A stretch of DNA of 38,652 nt. Origin: a virus. Shown piece after piece: positions 36,753 to 38,652 of this stretch. Under the pieces are notes generated by a model, which searched no databases, was not told the DNA's origin, and saw nothing but the letters and a program-made list of their open reading frames with translations. The DNA is taken from positions 1 to 38,652 of the IMG/VR virus record IMGVR_UViG_3300033388_007451. One strand, written 5' to 3'. The position numbers and the translations under genes were made by a program. The first letter of the stretch is position 1. Every line of letters begins with the position of its first letter.

Positions 36753-38234
36753 ATGAAAAAACCTTTAATAGAAATAAATGATTTTAAAGGGGGAATGACC
36801 CTCAACGAAAAACTGGGGAGAGAAGACCAATTTCATATTGGTTACAATTTAGATTTTCTAAGTAAACCCGGAAAACTGACTGTTGGGAGAGGGACAACAA
36901 GAATGAAATTTAATGGTTCTTATGACATACCAACTGAATTTCCTTGGATTGTTCAAATTAGTACCGATATTTATTTCGGAGGTGAGAATGGCAAGATTTA
37001 TAAACAAGATGGTATAAGTAGTATTGTTGAAGCTCATCAAGACAGTAATGGTAACCCAATTAGGGGAATGATAGAATATAAGGGTTATCTTATTTGGGCT
37101 GCTAATACTACCTTAGGAAGATTTGATTTATCTTCTACCTGGACTGACTCTTGGCAAACCGGGTTGGGTTATAGTGATGTTCATCCAATGATAGTTTCTG
37201 CGGACAATAAATTGTATATTGGACACGACCAATATATAGCTTCTTGGGATGGTACCACATTTACTTCTCAGGCTCTTAATTTAGGTGATGGCTGGGAAGT
37301 AAAAGCTTTGGCAAATTTTGGTTACAGATACTTGGCAATTGGAGCAGATTTTGAAGATGGTTTAAGTGGTGCTGCCAGATACAGCAAAGTTTTTCTCTGG
37401 AATAGGACTTCGGGTTCTTGGAATGATGAAATTTTTATTCCCGAAAACACAATTCACGCAATGATATTTAGTGCTGGTTATTTGTGGATTTGGGCTGGTT
37501 GGACAGCTAACATTTATGTAGTTCCCGAAGATTCAAGAAAGGCTACTCAAATATGGAGTTTTTCCAAAGAGAAAGAAAAAGCTCTGCGAGTTTATCCGGG
37601 GGCAGTGACTCGCAAAGGAGAAATGGTATATTTTGGTTTGTCGGATGTTGCTTCAGATACAGATAATGAGTATATCCACCCTCAAAACCCAACCGGAATT
37701 TATAGTTTCCCCGCTGCACCAGATAGGTTTTCTATAAATATTCCTTATAAGAATAGAGGATACAGAGAGGGGTTTAAAGGAGTTCAACAAATACAAATGG
37801 GGTATTATGATAGTCGTCTTTGTTTTTCAGAACGTAGTTATTCAGGCACAGCTTGGGAGACTCGATTAAGGAGAGAATTAACTTATAGTAATAACGAAAA
37901 ATTATATAAAGATTATGGCGTATATGAGAGTTTTAAATTTGAAACTCCTCCTGATAAGAAGATGGTTACAGAGAGATTTGGAGTAGAGTGTGAACCCCTA
38001 CTTCCCGGAACAAGTATTGTCCTCGCTTACAAAAAAGACAATGATACTTCTTGGAGTAATATATGGGAAAGTTACGATTTTGATACTGCTAATGCCACTG
38101 AAAAACTAGTTAAGAAGAAAGTAGTCGCTAATTCTCTTAAATTAAAATTAACCCTACAGGGAAGTGTTTCTTCTGATTATCGTCCCTATGTTAAAAGAAT
38201 ATTTGTAACTGGCCATCTAATAAATAAACACTAA
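36753..38234 (+). CDS. Beta-propeller-like tail protein
   Basis: The product has 493 residues. Repeated blade-like strands with aromatic/Asp ends appear about every 40-50 residues (IYFGGENGKIYKQDG, LIWAANTTLGRFDL, LYIGHDQYIASWDGT, YLWIWAGWTANIYV). These suggest a propeller, followed by a beta-sandwich (FESEP-like end). Phage proteins with such architecture form tail hubs or virion spikes. Starts two bases after the adhesin. No named family. Confidence 0.7.
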   Translation: MKKPLIEINDFKGGMTLNEKLGREDQFHIGYNLDFLSKPGKLTVGRGTTRMKFNGSYDIPTEFPWIVQISTDIYFGGENGKIYKQDGISSIVEAHQDSNGNPIRGMIEYKGYLIWAANTTLGRFDLSSTWTDSWQTGLGYSDVHPMIVSADNKLYIGHDQYIASWDGTTFTSQALNLGDGWEVKALANFGYRYLAIGADFEDGLSGAARYSKVFLWNRTSGSWNDEIFIPENTIHAMIFSAGYLWIWAGWTANIYVVPEDSRKATQIWSFSKEKEKALRVYPGAVTRKGEMVYFGLSDVASDTDNEYIHPQNPTGIYSFPAAPDRFSINIPYKNRGYREGFKGVQQIQMGYYDSRLCFSERSYSGTAWETRLRRELTYSNNEKLYKDYGVYESFKFETPPDKKMVTERFGVECEPLLPGTSIVLAYKKDNDTSWSNIWESYDFDTANATEKLVKKKVVANSLKLKLTLQGSVSSDYRPYVKRIFVTGHLINKH

Positions 38235-38235
38235 A

Positions 38236-38568
38236 ATGCCAGAAGAAAAAGAAAAAACTAAAAAAGAGGAAAAGGAAGAAAAGAAAGAGGAAGGGGAGAA
38301 GAAAGAAGAAAAAGGGGAAGAACCACAAGAACCATTAAGGGTCCCAGAACCGACTCCTCCTAAAATTCCCCAACCAGAAAAGGTTAGAACTTCTAACCTT
38401 GAAGATGACTTAGATTTGTTTGGAACTGTAACAACTACCTCTACTGATTTAAGTACTCCCCCTAAATCAAATTTAGAAAGAATAAAGGTTTATGTTTCGG
38501 GAACAACATATCGTCTTTATGTCTGGGATAACGTGAACAAGACTTGGCGATATGTAAATTTAACTTAA
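38236..38568 (+). CDS. Virion protein with charged N-terminus
   Basis: The product has 110 residues. The first 32 are Lys/Glu repeats; a proline-rich linker follows; the last 30 (LERIKVYVSGTTYRLYVWDN then VNKTWRYVNLT) form the small beta module that recurs near phage tail and fibre genes. It probably joins the tail complex. Starts one base after the previous stop. Confidence 0.7.
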   Translation: MPEEKEKTKKEEKEEKKEEGEKKEEKGEEPQEPLRVPEPTPPKIPQPEKVRTSNLEDDLDLFGTVTTTSTDLSTPPKSNLERIKVYVSGTTYRLYVWDNVNKTWRYVNLT

Positions 38569-38575
38569 AAGGTCT

Positions 38576-38652
38576 ATGACAAAAGAAGAAAAACTAAAAC
38601 AAATAGAGAGCCAACTTCAGACAATAAAAGAGGAGACTGCGAGAGCTCAGGA
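38576..38652 (+). CDS. Q-rich coiled-coil virion protein (5' part, continues at position 40)
   Basis: ATG 38576 begins MTKEEKLKQIESQLQTIKEE and the frame passes through the duplicated 39 bases to position 40 and on to 1348. Total 461 residues. Leader is AAAAGGTCT-ATG, seven bases after the preceding stop. See the entry at position 2 for the body of the protein. Confidence 0.8.
   Translation, partial: MTKEEKLKQIESQLQTIKEETARAQ
38614..38652. repeat. Direct terminal repeat, right copy
   Basis: Identical to 1-39 over 39 bases. The coding frame is preserved across the overlap, so the molecule closes to about 38,613 bp. Confidence 0.95.

Noticed and set aside
1-38652. Stop-codon reassignment (TGA or TAG recoded)
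   Set aside because: Clear genes end in each of TAA, TGA and TAG and no in-frame stop needs suppression in the recognised proteins.
1-38652. CRISPR array or lysogeny integrase
   Set aside because: No spaced direct-repeat array of 23-40 bp and no tyrosine or serine integrase catalytic pattern; the 28-30-bp repeats at 20727 are contiguous without spacers.

Overview
The window is the complete genome of a tailed, probably podovirus-like, bacteriophage, written as a linear contig. The first 39 bases recur exactly as the last 39 (1-39 = 38614-38652), and a gene reads in frame across the join, so the molecule is a circle (or circularly permuted) of about 38,613 bp. It is visibly AT-rich and gene-dense. 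TAA, TGA and TAG all end genes, so the code is standard. Promoters are bacterial sigma70 type (TTGACA/TATAAT), so the host is a bacterium. I see no integrase, DNA polymerase, helicase or tRNA, so the phage leans on host replication. No gene names the host; an uncultured lineage such as a candidate-phyla-radiation bacterium is only a guess.

Layout. (1) 38576 through 1 to 4314: Q-rich coiled-coil virion protein and a 987-residue internal virion (ejection) protein. (2) 4291-5510: a leaderless leftward two-helix membrane protein, an XhlA-like lysis helper, a structured RNA and a leftward HNH endonuclease. (3) 5559-9144: accessory operon with strong AGGAGG ribosome sites, including a metallophosphoesterase gene split by a group I intron that carries an antisense HNH gene. 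(4) 9169-10747: a transglutaminase/cysteine-protease-like gene with a LAGLIDADG endonuclease embedded in its catalytic motif, then small membrane proteins including a holin candidate. (5) 10790-18297: rightward early region driven by two promoters: HTH regulators, a replication initiator with iterons inside its coding sequence, an array of tiny proteins, the endolysin, YopX, and a PD-(D/E)XK nuclease. (6) 18301-19666: a leftward operon behind a long, highly structured leader RNA. (7) 19861-26543: packaging and head genes (terS, polypurine spacer, RGG-rich protein, terL, portal, scaffold, major capsid protein). (8) 26612-33188: a glycan-building cassette (GNAT, glycosyltransferases, sulfotransferase, APS kinase, two nucleotidyltransferases, epimerase, aminotransferase, sugar dehydrogenase) inserted into the structural operon. 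(9) 33185-38568: head-tail connector, a GT-A glycosyltransferase, tail and receptor-binding proteins with repeats.

How it fits together. Early promoters share a module of a DnaA-box-like 14-mer (AGTTATYCACAACT) placed next to the -35 box, which may couple phage transcription to host DnaA or to a phage repressor. The replication initiator probably binds the 22-bp iterons inside its own gene and recruits host machinery. Late genes run from terS rightward through the tail genes and round the join. The sugar cassette looks able to make, activate, transfer and perhaps sulfate an amino- or acidic sugar on the virion or the host surface. Three homing endonucleases and one group I intron show heavy colonisation by selfish elements.
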